Shown one piece after another: positions 1-10,104 of a stretch of DNA of 64,000 bases. Below the pieces are notes generated by a model that was not told the origin of the DNA, did not search any database, and worked only from the letters and a program-made list of their open reading frames with translations. The stretch spans positions 17,422 through 81,421 of the forward strand of contig JAEULB010000122.1 of the NCBI GenBank assembly GCA_016792585.1, in the 5' to 3' direction. Positions within the stretch are counted from its first letter, which is position 1, and every line of letters begins with the position of its first letter. The stretch comes from Rhodospirillaceae bacterium (GTDB lineage Bacteria; Pseudomonadota; Alphaproteobacteria; SHVZ01). The translations under genes and the position numbers were made by a program.

Positions 1-528
1 GTCGCCAAGGCCAAGGAAGCGCTCGCCGCTTCCGGCTACAAGGGCGAGAAGGTCGTGATCCTCGGCACCAAGGAGCTGGCGCCGATCGGCGGCATGGTCG
101 AGGTGCTGAACCAGCGCATGAAGGAGGCCGGCTTCAACGTCGAGCTCCGGATGATGGCCTGGGGCGTGCTGACCACGCTGATCAACAAGCATCCACCGGA
201 AGCCGACAGCTGGCACATCTTCGCCACGTACTCGACCGGCGGCGTGATGCACCATCCGCTGACCAACATCTTCGCCGACATGGACTGCAACGCGAAGAAC
301 GTCGCCGGCTGGCCCTGCGACCAGGAGCAGATGAAGCTGAAGGCCGCATATCTCAAGGCATCCGGCGACGCGCAGAAGCCGGCGCTCGACGCGCTTCACA
401 AGAAGCTCTGGGAGCAGGTCGTCTATGTACCGGGCGGCCAGTTCGACGCGCCCTTCGCCTGGCGGAAGAACCTCGAAGGCGTCGCACCCGCGGCGCTGCC
501 GGTGTTCTGGAACATCACCAAGAAATAG
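1..528 (+). CDS. peptide-type ABC transporter substrate-binding protein, 3' part only
   Basis: The reading frame is open from base 1, so the 5' end lies outside the window; 175 residues remain. They form the C-terminal lobe of an SBP_bac_5 (DppA/OppA-type) periplasmic binding protein that would capture a peptide or similar solute for an ABC importer. It carries a Cys pair ending in GWPCD and finishes with PVFWNITKK. The binding proteins at 10105-11682 and 50229-51836 end almost identically, so the three are close paralogues. A strong terminator follows. No permease lies directly downstream, so the partner is upstream or elsewhere. Confidence 0.9.
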   Translation, partial: VAKAKEALAASGYKGEKVVILGTKELAPIGGMVEVLNQRMKEAGFNVELRMMAWGVLTTLINKHPPEADSWHIFATYSTGGVMHHPLTNIFADMDCNAKNVAGWPCDQEQMKLKAAYLKASGDAQKPALDALHKKLWEQVVYVPGGQFDAPFAWRKNLEGVAPAALPVFWNITKK

Positions 529-553
529 GCTCAACTGTTCTCCCACCTCCGAG

Positions 554-584
554 GGGCCGGCTCTAGAGCCGGCCCTTCCTTCCT
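554..584 (+). terminator. intrinsic terminator after the first binding-protein gene
   Basis: A perfect inverted repeat at 554-575 (GGGCCGGCTCT / AGAGCCGGCCC) is followed by a pyrimidine tract, TTCCTTCCT. It lies between the stop codon at 528 and the start at 597. The stem is very strong, but the tail is not a pure T run. Confidence 0.65.
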
Positions 585-596
585 CGGCTTCGATCC

Positions 597-1673
597 ATGA
601 CCGACATCGTCGTCTCATCCGACGGCCTCAACGCCGCGATCCGCGCCATCCTGGCCGGCGCCGGCAGCAACGAGCGCGAGCAGAAGCTGGTCGCCGACCA
701 CCTGGTGCTCGCCAACCTCACCGGCCACGACTCCCACGGCGTCGGCATGCTGCCGAACTACATCGCCTCCGCCCGCGAGGGCCGGCACAAGGTCAACGGC
801 AAGGCCGAGCTGGTGGTCGACGCCGGCGCGCTGATGACCTTCGACGGCGGCACCTCCTACGGTCAGGTCGTCGCCTTCGAGGCAATGACGCTCGCGATCG
901 AGCGGGTGCGCCAGCACGGCGTCGCCGTCGTCTCGATCCGTAATTCCAACCATGTCGGGCGCATCGGCCATTGGGCCGAGCAATGCGCCGCGGCCGGCCT
1001 GGTCTCGATCCATTTCACCTGCGGCTTCGCCAACCGGACGCTGGTCGCACCCTTCGGCGGAACCGACGCCCGCTTCGGCACCAACCCGTTCTGCGCCGGC
1101 TTCCCGCGCCCGGGCGAGGAACCGATCATCCTCGATTTCGCCACCTCGAAGATCGCCGCCGGCAAGGTCCGGGTCGCGATGAACAAGGGCGAGACCTTGC
1201 CCGACGAGGTCCTGCTGAACGCCAAGGGCAAGCCGACGACCGATCCCAAGGACCTCTACGTGCCGCCGACCGGCGCGCTGCTGCCGATCGGCGGCCATAA
1301 GGGCTATGGGCTCGCGGTGATCTGCGAGCTGTTCGGCGGCGCTCTCTCCGGCGGCGGCACATGGACCAAGGCCAAGCTCGGCCGCAAGGTCAACGTCAAC
1401 AACATGTTCTCTATCGTCGTCGATCCTGCCCGGCTTGGCGGCTCCGAGGTGATGGCCGAGGAGGCGCGGAATTTCGTCGAATGGGTCACCGCTTCGCCGC
1501 CGGCCGACGGCGTCGAGCGCGTGCTGCTGCCGGGCGAGCCCGAACGCCAGCGCAAGAGGAAGCGCCTCGCCGAAGGCATCCCGATCGATCCCAACACCTG
1601 GGGCGAGGTCCTAGCCGCGGCCGAGTCCGTCGGCGTCGCCCGTACCCGCATCGGACAAGTCGCAGGACTCTGA
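597..1673 (+). CDS. Ldh-family malate/L-lactate/ureidoglycolate-type dehydrogenase
   Basis: A 358-residue protein of the Ldh_2 family: NAD(P)-dependent oxidoreductases with their own fold that interconvert 2-hydroxy and 2-oxo acids (malate, sulfolactate, ureidoglycolate, 2,3-diketogulonate). Visible family motifs are GHDSHGV (about 43-49), SNHVGRIG (about 117-124), LDFATS and GGHKGYGLA. Length is normal. It is followed at 10 bp by an HpcH-type aldolase and then a D-2-hydroxyacid dehydrogenase, so it probably oxidises or reduces a hydroxy acid in a small sugar-acid-like pathway. The substrate cannot be read from the sequence. Confidence 0.9.
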   Translation: MTDIVVSSDGLNAAIRAILAGAGSNEREQKLVADHLVLANLTGHDSHGVGMLPNYIASAREGRHKVNGKAELVVDAGALMTFDGGTSYGQVVAFEAMTLAIERVRQHGVAVVSIRNSNHVGRIGHWAEQCAAAGLVSIHFTCGFANRTLVAPFGGTDARFGTNPFCAGFPRPGEEPIILDFATSKIAAGKVRVAMNKGETLPDEVLLNAKGKPTTDPKDLYVPPTGALLPIGGHKGYGLAVICELFGGALSGGGTWTKAKLGRKVNVNNMFSIVVDPARLGGSEVMAEEARNFVEWVTASPPADGVERVLLPGEPERQRKRKRLAEGIPIDPNTWGEVLAAAESVGVARTRIGQVAGL

Positions 1674-1683
1674 GGAGAGAAGA

Positions 1684-2457
1684 ATGCGCGAGAACCGCGT
1701 CAAGACGATCTGGAAGAAGGGCGGCATCGTGCTCGCCGGCAGCGTCAACCTCGACAGCCCCTACCTCGCCGAGCTGATCGCTCAAGTGGGCTTCGATTCG
1801 ATCATTGTCGACATGCAGCACGCCCCGCTCGACTACAAGGGCATGCTCGCGAACCTGCAGGCGATCTCGACCACGCCTGCGATCCCGATCGTCCGCGTGC
1901 CGTGGAACCACCCGCCGCTGATCATGCAGGTGCTGGATGCCGGCGCCTATGGGGTGATCTGCCCGATGGTGAACAGCCGCGCCGATTGCCAGGCCTTCGT
2001 CGATGCCTGCTACTACGCGCCCAAGGGCATGCGCAGCTGGGGGCCGATCCGCGGCACGCTCTATGGTGGCCCCGACTATTTCGAGCAGGCCAACGACACG
2101 ATCCTGCCGATGATCCAGATCGAGACGATCCAGGCGATCGAGCGCATCGACGAGATCCTGAGCGTGCCGGGCCTGGGCGGCATCTATTTCGGGCCCGGTG
2201 ACATGTCGATCACCCTCGGCCTTCACCCGCAGAAGAGCTACGAGAATCCGAAGCTGCTCAACGCGGTCGAGACGGCGATGAAGGCCTGCCGCAAGCATGG
2301 CGTGCTCGCCGGGATCATGACGCCGAACGCGGAGTTCGCGAAGCAGGCGATCGCCTGGGGGGCGCAGCTGGTCACGCCCGGCTCCGACATCGGCTGGATC
2401 CGCGCCGGCTCGGCCAAGGCGCTGGCCGACTTCCGCGCCTTCGTCCCCGCTTCCTGA
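1684..2457 (+). CDS. HpcH/HpaI family class II aldolase
   Basis: A 257-residue cytoplasmic metal-dependent aldolase related to HpaI (4-hydroxy-2-oxoheptanedioate aldolase) and GarL, which split 2-oxo-4-hydroxy acids into pyruvate plus an aldehyde. The DMQH motif (43-46), Arg71, metal ligand Glu147 in QIET and metal ligand Asp173 in FGPGD are all present, so it should be active. A good GAGGAGAG ribosome site precedes the ATG. It lies between two hydroxyacid dehydrogenases with gaps of 10 and 8 bp, consistent with a three-enzyme operon. The substrate is unknown. Confidence 0.9.
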   Translation: MRENRVKTIWKKGGIVLAGSVNLDSPYLAELIAQVGFDSIIVDMQHAPLDYKGMLANLQAISTTPAIPIVRVPWNHPPLIMQVLDAGAYGVICPMVNSRADCQAFVDACYYAPKGMRSWGPIRGTLYGGPDYFEQANDTILPMIQIETIQAIERIDEILSVPGLGGIYFGPGDMSITLGLHPQKSYENPKLLNAVETAMKACRKHGVLAGIMTPNAEFAKQAIAWGAQLVTPGSDIGWIRAGSAKALADFRAFVPAS

Positions 2458-2465
2458 GAGAGCCC

Positions 2466-3458
2466 ATGTCCAAGCCCAAGATCCTGATCTCGCCCTACCG
2501 CCTCAACAACTCGGCGCATCCCGAGCTTCAGCGCCTGAAGGCGGCCGGGCTCGACCTCGTGTTCAACCCTAACGGCCGCAACTTCACCCCCGACGAGCTG
2601 GCCAAGGCGCTCGATGGCTGCATCGGGACGATGGCCGGTGCGGAGAAGTACATCGAGCCGGTGTTCGAGGCAGCCAAGGACCTGAAGGTGATCGCCCGCC
2701 TCGGCGTCGGCTGGGACGCGGTCGACGTCGACGCCGCGACCAGCCACGGTGTCGTGCTGGCGATGGCCTTCGGCTCCAACCACGAGTCGGTCGCGGATCT
2801 CGCCTTCTCGATGATGGGGGCGCTGATGACGCGCCTCTTTGCCTACCAGGCGCAGATCACCGGCGGCGGCTGGCAGGCGCAGACCCACGACTCCCTGTGG
2901 AAGTCGACGATCGGCATCATCGGCCTCGGGCGCATCGGCAAGGCGGTCGCCCGCCGCGCCAAGGCCTTCGAGATGCGGATCCTGGTCGACGACATCAAGC
3001 CGGACCATGCCTTCATCAAGGCGAACGGGCTCGAGTTGGTCGACAAGGACACGATCTTCCGCGAATCCGACATCGTGACGCTCCACTGCTCGGCCAATGC
3101 CGAGACCGCCGACCTGATCAACGCCCGCACGCTCGGCCTGATGAAGCCATCGGCATTTCTAATTAACGCCGCCCGCGGCAGCATGGTCGACGAGCCGGCG
3201 CTGACCGAGGCGCTCGATTCCGGACGCATCGCCGGCGCCGGGCTCGACGTCTTCAAGAAGGAGCCGCCGGTCGGATCGCCCCTGATCAAGGCGAAGAACG
3301 CGATCTTCACGCCGCACGCGGCCGGCGGGAACAAGCGGGCCTTCGATGCGGCGATGACCATCTCGGTCGACAACATCCTGGCCGTCGCCGGCGGCGGGCG
3401 GCCGCGCGAGGACCTGGTGGTCAACCCTGAGGTGTGGCAGCGACCGCGCCGTCCCTAA
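2466..3458 (+). CDS. D-2-hydroxyacid dehydrogenase family protein
   Basis: A 330-residue member of the D-isomer-specific 2-hydroxyacid dehydrogenase family (PGDH/glyoxylate-reductase type), which reduces 2-oxo acids with NAD(P)H. The nucleotide-binding GLGRIG is at 153-158, with an acidic VDD after strand 2 (175-176) suggesting NAD preference. The catalytic triad Arg237 (AARGS), Glu266 (KKEPP) and His284 (TPHAAGG) is complete. It starts 8 bp after the aldolase gene and is the last gene of this short operon. The substrate is probably the aldolase product or a related hydroxy acid (inference). Confidence 0.9.
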   Translation: MSKPKILISPYRLNNSAHPELQRLKAAGLDLVFNPNGRNFTPDELAKALDGCIGTMAGAEKYIEPVFEAAKDLKVIARLGVGWDAVDVDAATSHGVVLAMAFGSNHESVADLAFSMMGALMTRLFAYQAQITGGGWQAQTHDSLWKSTIGIIGLGRIGKAVARRAKAFEMRILVDDIKPDHAFIKANGLELVDKDTIFRESDIVTLHCSANAETADLINARTLGLMKPSAFLINAARGSMVDEPALTEALDSGRIAGAGLDVFKKEPPVGSPLIKAKNAIFTPHAAGGNKRAFDAAMTISVDNILAVAGGGRPREDLVVNPEVWQRPRRP

Positions 3459-3528
3459 ACGGGCTGGCATGGCGGGCCGCCGGAAATTTCGTATAGGATA
3501 ACCCATCCGAATCCAGGGGAGGTGCCAC

Positions 3529-5091
3529 ATGACCGTCCGTCGACTTTCCGCGTGTTTCAGAACCGCGACCGCGATCGCGGCCCTCGTCGCCGTCGGCCTC
3601 GCGGCCGAGCCGGCCTTCGCCCAGAAGAAGGGCGGGACCGCGGTGATCGCCCAGGAGGCGGGGCCGCCGACTCTCGACATGCATTTTTCGACCAACATCG
3701 CCGTCCGCAACGTGGTGATGCAGGTCTACGAACAGCTGGTCACGCGCGACGAGACCAACGCGCCGATGATGGAGCTCGCCGAAAGCTTCGCCGAGTCGAC
3801 CGACGGTCTCACCTATACCTTCAAGATCCGCAAGGGGATCAAGTTTCACAACGGAAAGGCGATGACGTCGGCCGACGTGCTGGCCTCCTACCAGCGTTTC
3901 GCGCGCGTCGGCGTGCAGCGCGGCTTCTTCGAGCAGATCGCCGAGATGTCGGCACCGGACGCCGATACCTTCGTGATCAAGATGCGGAAGAGAATGCCGG
4001 TCGCGATCGAGGAGTTCAGCCAGTTCGGCAACCCGGTCGTGATCTATCCGGCCGAGCAGAAGGACCGCGAAGGCGGCAAGGCCGATCCGATCGGCACCGG
4101 ACCCTTCCAGTACGTCGAGTGGGTCGCCGACAGCCACGTGAAGCTCAAGCGATTCGACGGATACGTGCCGGACACTCGTCACAAGGGCACCAACGGCTTC
4201 GGCGGCCACAAGGTAGCCTGGCTCGACGAGCTCGACTTCCGCTACGTCAAGGAGCCGGTCGCCCGTGTCGCTGGCATGGAAACCGGTCAGTTCCATCTGA
4301 CCGAGGACATCCCGACCAAGGCCGCCAAGCGCCTCAAGGACAACAAGGCGCTGACGCTCTACCCGGTGCAGCGCTGGTGGATCCACGGCGCCTGGGTCAA
4401 CCAGACCAACCCGCCGTTCAACAACAGGGACATCCGGCGCGCGATGCAGATCGGTCTCGACATGGACGAGATCATGGATGTCGCGACCGACGGCGCTTTC
4501 GACCTGCAGCCGGGATTCCAGTACCCCGGCAACCCGTACTACACCGACGCCGGCAAGCAGTACTACAACGTCAAGGACGTCAAGAAGGCGCAGGAGCTGC
4601 TGAAGACCGCCGGCTACAAGGGCGAGGAGATCGTCCTGATGACGCTCCCGGCCTACCAGAGCATGTACGACGCGGCGGTCGTCATGGTCGAGCAGATGAA
4701 GGCCATCGGCTTCAAGGTCCGCCTCGATCCAGTCGACCTTCCGACCGGTGCGGCGCGCCAACGCAAGCCCGACAGCGGCTGGCACCTCTCCTTCACCGGC
4801 CTCGGCACCGGCCCGGCGGTCGGCCCCTTCGGCGCCACCGTGCTTCTGGTCGGCCCGAATACGCTGAGCCAGGTCCAGGACCCGACCTTCGACAAGCTCT
4901 ACGAGGAGATGCAGACCGGCGCCACGCTCGACGCCCGAAAGGCGACCTTCGCCAAGCTGCAGGAGCGCATCTACGAGGATGTGAAAATGCTTAAGATGGG
5001 CGACCTGACCAAGGTCATGGCCGCCCGTTCCAACGTGAAGGGTTTCATCCCGTTCCGGATTCCGCGCCTTTGGAACGTCTGGCTGGAGTAG
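3529..5091 (+). CDS. peptide-type ABC transporter substrate-binding protein (SBP_bac_5)
   Basis: A 520-residue periplasmic binding protein. Residues 1-31 form a Sec signal peptide, with probable cleavage after AFA before QKKGG. The family's LRxGxxFHxG-type segment reads IRKGIKFHNG. It starts behind a strong AGGGGAGG ribosome site. It heads an importer cluster: two permeases, an ATPase and a DUF2817 peptidase-like protein follow. It lacks the GWPCD cysteine pair of the window's other three related binding proteins and belongs to a different branch. The ligand is unknown; a peptide or modified amino acid is likely. Confidence 0.93.
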   Translation: MTVRRLSACFRTATAIAALVAVGLAAEPAFAQKKGGTAVIAQEAGPPTLDMHFSTNIAVRNVVMQVYEQLVTRDETNAPMMELAESFAESTDGLTYTFKIRKGIKFHNGKAMTSADVLASYQRFARVGVQRGFFEQIAEMSAPDADTFVIKMRKRMPVAIEEFSQFGNPVVIYPAEQKDREGGKADPIGTGPFQYVEWVADSHVKLKRFDGYVPDTRHKGTNGFGGHKVAWLDELDFRYVKEPVARVAGMETGQFHLTEDIPTKAAKRLKDNKALTLYPVQRWWIHGAWVNQTNPPFNNRDIRRAMQIGLDMDEIMDVATDGAFDLQPGFQYPGNPYYTDAGKQYYNVKDVKKAQELLKTAGYKGEEIVLMTLPAYQSMYDAAVVMVEQMKAIGFKVRLDPVDLPTGAARQRKPDSGWHLSFTGLGTGPAVGPFGATVLLVGPNTLSQVQDPTFDKLYEEMQTGATLDARKATFAKLQERIYEDVKMLKMGDLTKVMAARSNVKGFIPFRIPRLWNVWLE

Positions 5092-5110
5092 TCGTCGGTT
5101 GACATGATGG

Positions 5111-5152
5111 AGCCCCGCTCGGGCGGCGACGTCCGGGCGGGGCTTCTGCTTT
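5111..5152 (+). terminator. hairpin between binding protein and permease genes
   Basis: AGCCCCGC at 5111-5118 pairs with GCGGGGCT at 5137-5144, followed by TCTGCTTTC. It sits in the 80-bp gap after the binding-protein stop and before the first permease. Such hairpins usually stabilise the upstream mRNA or reduce read-through so that the binding protein outnumbers the membrane parts. The T tract is short, so attenuation rather than full termination is likely (inference). Confidence 0.5.
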
Positions 5153-5171
5153 CGGTATCCTTCGGGGGTTC

Positions 5172-6108
<937 letters not shown>

Positions 6109-6116
<8 letters not shown>

Positions 6117-6999
6117 GACCACGGCTCCCGGGCTGGTTCACGTCGCGGCACCGCTGCGCAAGCGCAAGACCACGCTCCGGCGTCTGCTCGAGCATCGCCT
6201 GTTCATGACCGGGTTGGTGCTGTTCATGCTGATGGTGATCATGGCGGTCTTCGCCGACTGGATCGCCACCCACAACCCGGTGCAGGTGCGTGCCCGCTTC
6301 CGCTTCCGCGCGCCGGGCCTCGACAACTTCTTCGGCACCGACAATTTCGGCCGCGACATCTTCACCCGCGTCGTCTACGGCGCCCGGCTCTCGATCTCGA
6401 TCGGCTTCGCCACCGTGGCGCTGACCGCACTGGTCGGCACCAGCATCGGCCTGCTGGCCGGGTACTTCCGGAAGCTCGACAACATCCTGATGCGCTTCAT
6501 GGACGCGCTGATGGCGTTCCCGACGATCCTGCTGGCCCTCGCGCTGGCCGCAGCACTCGGGCCGTCGGCGGTCAACATCGTGGTGGCGCTGTCGGCCGTC
6601 TACATCCCGCGCGTAGCGCGCGTCGTCCGCGCCTCGGTGCTGGTCGTGCGCGAGGCCGATTACGTGCACGCGGCGCATGCGGTCGGCGCCAGCAACTTCC
6701 GCATCATGGTCGAGCACATCCTGCCCAACAGCATGGCGCCGCTGATGGTGCAGCTTACCTTCGTCTTCGCCTATGCGGTGATCGCCGAGGCCGTATTGAG
6801 CTTCCTCGGCGTGGGTCCGCCGCCGCCGACGCCGAGCTGGGGCAACATCATCGCCGAGGGCAAGGACTACATCCGCGAGGCGGCGTGGATCACGCTGTTC
6901 CCGGGCATCGCGATCGCGATGACCGTGCTCGGCCTCAACCTGCTCGGCGACGGGCTCCGCGACGTGCTTGACCCGCGCATGAACGTGGACAACCGATGA
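6109..6999 (+). CDS. DppC-type peptide ABC transporter permease
   Basis: A 296-residue second permease subunit (DppC/OppC type) with an OppC-like N-terminal extension, the conserved [18 protein letters not shown] segment after the first helix, an EAA loop ([19 protein letters not shown]) and the C-terminal [12 protein letters not shown]. It overlaps the preceding permease gene by 8 bp and the ATPase gene by 4 bp, so the three are one translational unit. Confidence 0.95.
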
Positions 7000-7976
7000 C
7001 CGGTGTCGACAACCTCGTCGAGGTCGAGAACCTGGTGAAGCACTTCCCGGTCAGGAAGGGCTTCCTCAGCTCGCGCGTCACCGGCCAGGTCCGCGCGGTC
7101 GACGACATCAGCTTCACGGTCGCTCGCGGCGAGACTCTGGGCCTGGTCGGCGAATCCGGCTGCGGCAAGTCGACGACCGGACGGTTGCTGATCCGGCTGC
7201 TCGACCCGACCTCGGGCTCGATCCGGCTCAATGGCGACGACATCGCCAAGATCCCGGACAAGGAGCTGCGCTCGCGGCGCCGCGACGTACAGATCATCTT
7301 CCAGGACCCGTTCTCCTCGCTCAATCCGCGAAAGACGGTGGAAGGCATCATCTCCGAGCCGCTGATCGTGCACAGGATCGGCACCACGGCAGAGCGGAAG
7401 GCGCGGGTCGCCGAGCTGCTCAAGCTGGTCGGCATGGCGCCCGACTATGCCCGCCGCTATCCGCACGAGTTCTCCGGCGGCCAGCGCCAGCGCATCGGCA
7501 TCGCCCGCGCGCTCGCGCTCAATCCGAAGTTCATCGTCTGCGACGAGCCGGTCTCCGCCCTCGATGTCTCGATCCAGGCCCAGGTGATCAACCTGATGCG
7601 CGACCTGCAGCGCGAGCTGGGCCTGACATACCTCTTCATCAGCCACAACCTCGCGGTCGTCCGCCACATCGCCGACCGGGTCGCGGTCATGTATCTCGGC
7701 AAGATCGTCGAGATGACCGACAAGAACGCGCTCTACGAGAACCCTCGTCACCCCTACACCAAGGCGCTGCTGTCGGCGATCCCGATGACCAATCCGGACC
7801 AGCGCCGCCAGCGCGTCGTTCTGACCGGCGACGTGCCGAGCCCGATGTCGCCGCCCAAGGGCTGCCGATTCAACACTCGCTGCCCGGTCGCGGTCGCCAG
7901 CTGCCGCGAGATCGAGCCGCCCCTGGTCGATGTCGGCCGGGGCCACCAGGTCGCCTGCCACCTCGTCACGCCGTAA
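6996..7976 (+). CDS. DppF-type ABC transporter ATP-binding protein
   Basis: A 326-residue ATPase of the oligopeptide/dipeptide importer class. Walker [10 protein letters not shown] is at 52-60, the Q-loop FQDP at 102-105, the signature SGGQ at 160-163, Walker B VCDEP at 181-185 and the switch His at 217. A C-terminal oligo_HPY extension carries a CxFNTRCP motif. Classical Dpp/Opp systems use two different ATPases (D and F), but only this F-like one is encoded here. It therefore works as a homodimer or borrows a partner. Confidence 0.95.
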   Translation: MTGVDNLVEVENLVKHFPVRKGFLSSRVTGQVRAVDDISFTVARGETLGLVGESGCGKSTTGRLLIRLLDPTSGSIRLNGDDIAKIPDKELRSRRRDVQIIFQDPFSSLNPRKTVEGIISEPLIVHRIGTTAERKARVAELLKLVGMAPDYARRYPHEFSGGQRQRIGIARALALNPKFIVCDEPVSALDVSIQAQVINLMRDLQRELGLTYLFISHNLAVVRHIADRVAVMYLGKIVEMTDKNALYENPRHPYTKALLSAIPMTNPDQRRQRVVLTGDVPSPMSPPKGCRFNTRCPVAVASCREIEPPLVDVGRGHQVACHLVTP

Positions 7977-7988
7977 AGAGGAGTCTCC

Positions 7989-9101
7989 ATGCCGCCGGTC
8001 GCTTGTTTCTTCTCCTCTTCCTATTCCGAGGCCCGCGAGAAGTTCCTGAAGGCGGCCGAGTCCGCCGGCGCGCATCTGGTCGAAAGCTACCCGCATCCGT
8101 TGAAGGGCCCGGACGGTGGCGACCTCGCCACCGACCTCGCCTGGCTTGGGCCCAGGGACGCGAAGAAGCTGCTGGTCATGACGTCCTCGACCCACGGCAT
8201 CGAAGGCTATTGCGGCTCAGGCTGCCAGATCTCGTTCCTCGAGAACCGCCACTATCACCGCGACGGCAGTCCCGACACCGCGGTGCTGCTGGTGCACGCG
8301 ATCAATCCGCACGGCTTTGCCCATGGCCGCCGCGTGACCGAGGACAATGTCGACCTCAACCGCAACTTCGTCGACTTCTCCGAGCCGCTGCCGGAGAACA
8401 AGGACTACGAGAAGCTGCAGGATCACGCCAATCCGAAGGTGTGGACGCCGGAGTCGATCGCCAAGGCGGACGCCGCGATCTCGGCCTTCTACAACATGCC
8501 GAACAACACCGACTTCGTGCCGAAGGCGATCCACTCGGGGCAATACGTCAACGCCAAGGGCACGTTCTACGGCGGCTCGAAGCCGACCTGGTCGCGCCGC
8601 ACCTTCGAGAGCATCACCCAGGAGTGGATGAAGGGTGCCACCGACCTCTGCCTCGTCGACTATCACACGGGTCTGGGTCCGCTCGGCTTCGGTGACCTCT
8701 ATTACGGCGGCAGCGAGGGAGAAGGCATGGCGCGGAAGTGGTTCGACCACGTGACGCCGACCCTCGAGCAGATCGAGGAAGCCAAGAAGGACAAATCCAA
8801 GCACATTCCCGGCGGCGTGAAGGGCACGCTGTCACGCTCGCTGGTGAAGACGCTGCCGGGCACGCGCTGCACGGTGGGCGGCATCGAGTACGGGACCCAC
8901 CCGGTGCGCGAGGTGCTGGGCTCGCTCCGCGCCGACAACTGGCTCTACGCCTGGGGCGATCCCAAGTCCGCGCAGGGCAAGGAGATCAAGGCCAGGGTCC
9001 GCGAGGCGTTCTATCCCTCGATCTTCGAGTGGAAGATCATGGTGACCAGCCGCTCGAACGACGTGCTGCGCCAGGCGCTGGCGGGCCTGGCGAGGGCCTA
9101 G
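7989..9101 (+). CDS. DUF2817 (M14-like) metallohydrolase
   Basis: A 370-residue protein of the DUF2817 family, which resembles zinc carboxypeptidase/succinylglutamate desuccinylase folds. The likely zinc ligands are His69 and Glu72 in THGIEG and His226 in DYHTG; an LNRNF motif lies at about 123-127. It has no signal peptide and is therefore cytoplasmic. It is the last gene of the transporter cluster, 12 bp after the ATPase gene behind an AGAGGAG ribosome site. That suggests it cleaves the imported peptide or acyl-amino acid. The exact reaction for this family is not established. Confidence 0.85.
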   Translation: MPPVACFFSSSYSEAREKFLKAAESAGAHLVESYPHPLKGPDGGDLATDLAWLGPRDAKKLLVMTSSTHGIEGYCGSGCQISFLENRHYHRDGSPDTAVLLVHAINPHGFAHGRRVTEDNVDLNRNFVDFSEPLPENKDYEKLQDHANPKVWTPESIAKADAAISAFYNMPNNTDFVPKAIHSGQYVNAKGTFYGGSKPTWSRRTFESITQEWMKGATDLCLVDYHTGLGPLGFGDLYYGGSEGEGMARKWFDHVTPTLEQIEEAKKDKSKHIPGGVKGTLSRSLVKTLPGTRCTVGGIEYGTHPVREVLGSLRADNWLYAWGDPKSAQGKEIKARVREAFYPSIFEWKIMVTSRSNDVLRQALAGLARA

Positions 9102-9985
9102 CGCTTTCCCAGCGCCCGGGCGAGGCCGGCGACGGCGTCCTCCATCGTCTTCCCCTGGGTACGGTCCTCGGTGCGCTCGGCACCGAGCGGCGACTGGCCG
9201 ACGAAACGATAGACGTCGGCGGCGCCCTGCAGCATGCCGGGCGGCAAGCCCACCGCGGCGAAGGTATGGGCGATCTCCTCCATCTCCCCGGTCCAGCGAT
9301 AGGCCTTGGGCGGCATCGAGGGGATCGCACGGCTGGCGTAGTCGAGCAGCGCCGGAAGGGTCGACGAGAGCTCGCCACGCAGCGGATCGGCGACGCCGAG
9401 CAGGCGTGCGGCGATCAGCGCCTCGGTCGCGAGCGCGGTCACGCCCTTGCTCATCGCGGCGAAACACATCTTGAGCGCAGAAGCCTGGCCGATCTCCGCG
9501 CCGACGACGCGGATGTCGAGACCGTGCGCGCCAAGCTCGGCGAAGGCGGATGCGTCGGTGCCTGACGCATAGAAGCGCGGCTGCGCGCCGCCCGGCTTCG
9601 GCGGCAGGCCGATGATACCGGCATCGACGAAGCGACCGCCGGCTTCCTCGATCACCGCCCCGATCGCCTTCACGGTCTCCGGCGAGACAGCATTGCAATC
9701 GACATAGAGCATCGGTTTCCGCACGGCATTGAGGCATGAAGCGACCTCGCCGGCGAGGTCGAGCGCGAGCATCGGCGGCAGGATCGACAGGAAGGCGTCG
9801 GCCTGATGGACGACCGCCTGCAGGTTGGACAAGGCCACCATGCCGGCCCTGTTGGCACGGGCGACGCTGTCGGGGCCGCGGCCGGCCAGCGTCGTCACGA
9901 CGCGAAGCCCGCCCCGCCTCAGAACGTCGGCGACAGCATGGCCCATGTCGCCCGGCGCCACGACCGCAACCGTCTCGATCGGCAT
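9098..9985 (-). CDS. 6-phosphogluconate dehydrogenase-like NAD(P)-binding protein with DUF1932 domain
   Basis: A 295-residue protein in the beta-hydroxyacid dehydrogenase superfamily. An N-terminal Rossmann fold has a somewhat altered glycine motif (APGDMG, about 10-15), and the C-terminal helical half (about 190-260) looks like DUF1932. The Lys in ALKMCFAAMSKG is in the usual catalytic helix. A GGAGG site precedes the ATG. It converges with the DUF2817 gene (4-bp overlap of ends) and diverges from the binding-protein gene at 10105. The substrate is unknown. Confidence 0.85.
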   Translation of the reverse strand: MPIETVAVVAPGDMGHAVADVLRRGGLRVVTTLAGRGPDSVARANRAGMVALSNLQAVVHQADAFLSILPPMLALDLAGEVASCLNAVRKPMLYVDCNAVSPETVKAIGAVIEEAGGRFVDAGIIGLPPKPGGAQPRFYASGTDASAFAELGAHGLDIRVVGAEIGQASALKMCFAAMSKGVTALATEALIAARLLGVADPLRGELSSTLPALLDYASRAIPSMPPKAYRWTGEMEEIAHTFAAVGLPPGMLQGAADVYRFVGQSPLGAERTEDRTQGKTMEDAVAGLARALGKR

Positions 9986-10068
9986 CGCAACCTCCGGCCA
10001 TCACTATACGCCCCTCGGACATGAACGGCACGTCATGCCCCCTTTGCACGGCACGGCCAAAGTGCTTT

Positions 10069-10081
10069 CCTTTCGGAAAGG
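10069..10081. promoter_or_regulatory. 13-bp palindrome in a divergent intergenic region
   Basis: CCTTTC-G-GAAAGG is a perfect dyad around a single G, in the 119-bp region between the divergent starts at 9985 and 10105. The spacing is too tight for an RNA hairpin, but it suits a dimeric repressor. No clear -35/-10 boxes are visible next to it. Confidence 0.25.
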
Positions 10082-10104
10082 TGTGCTGCCAGGGAGGTTG
10101 CATC

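Noticed and set aside
3421..4785. Long open frame antisense to the binding-protein gene (454 codons)
   Set aside because: The sense gene has a signal peptide, family motifs and a ribosome site; the antisense translation is low-complexity, rich in Asp/Leu/Val/Arg, and typical of GC-rich shadow frames.
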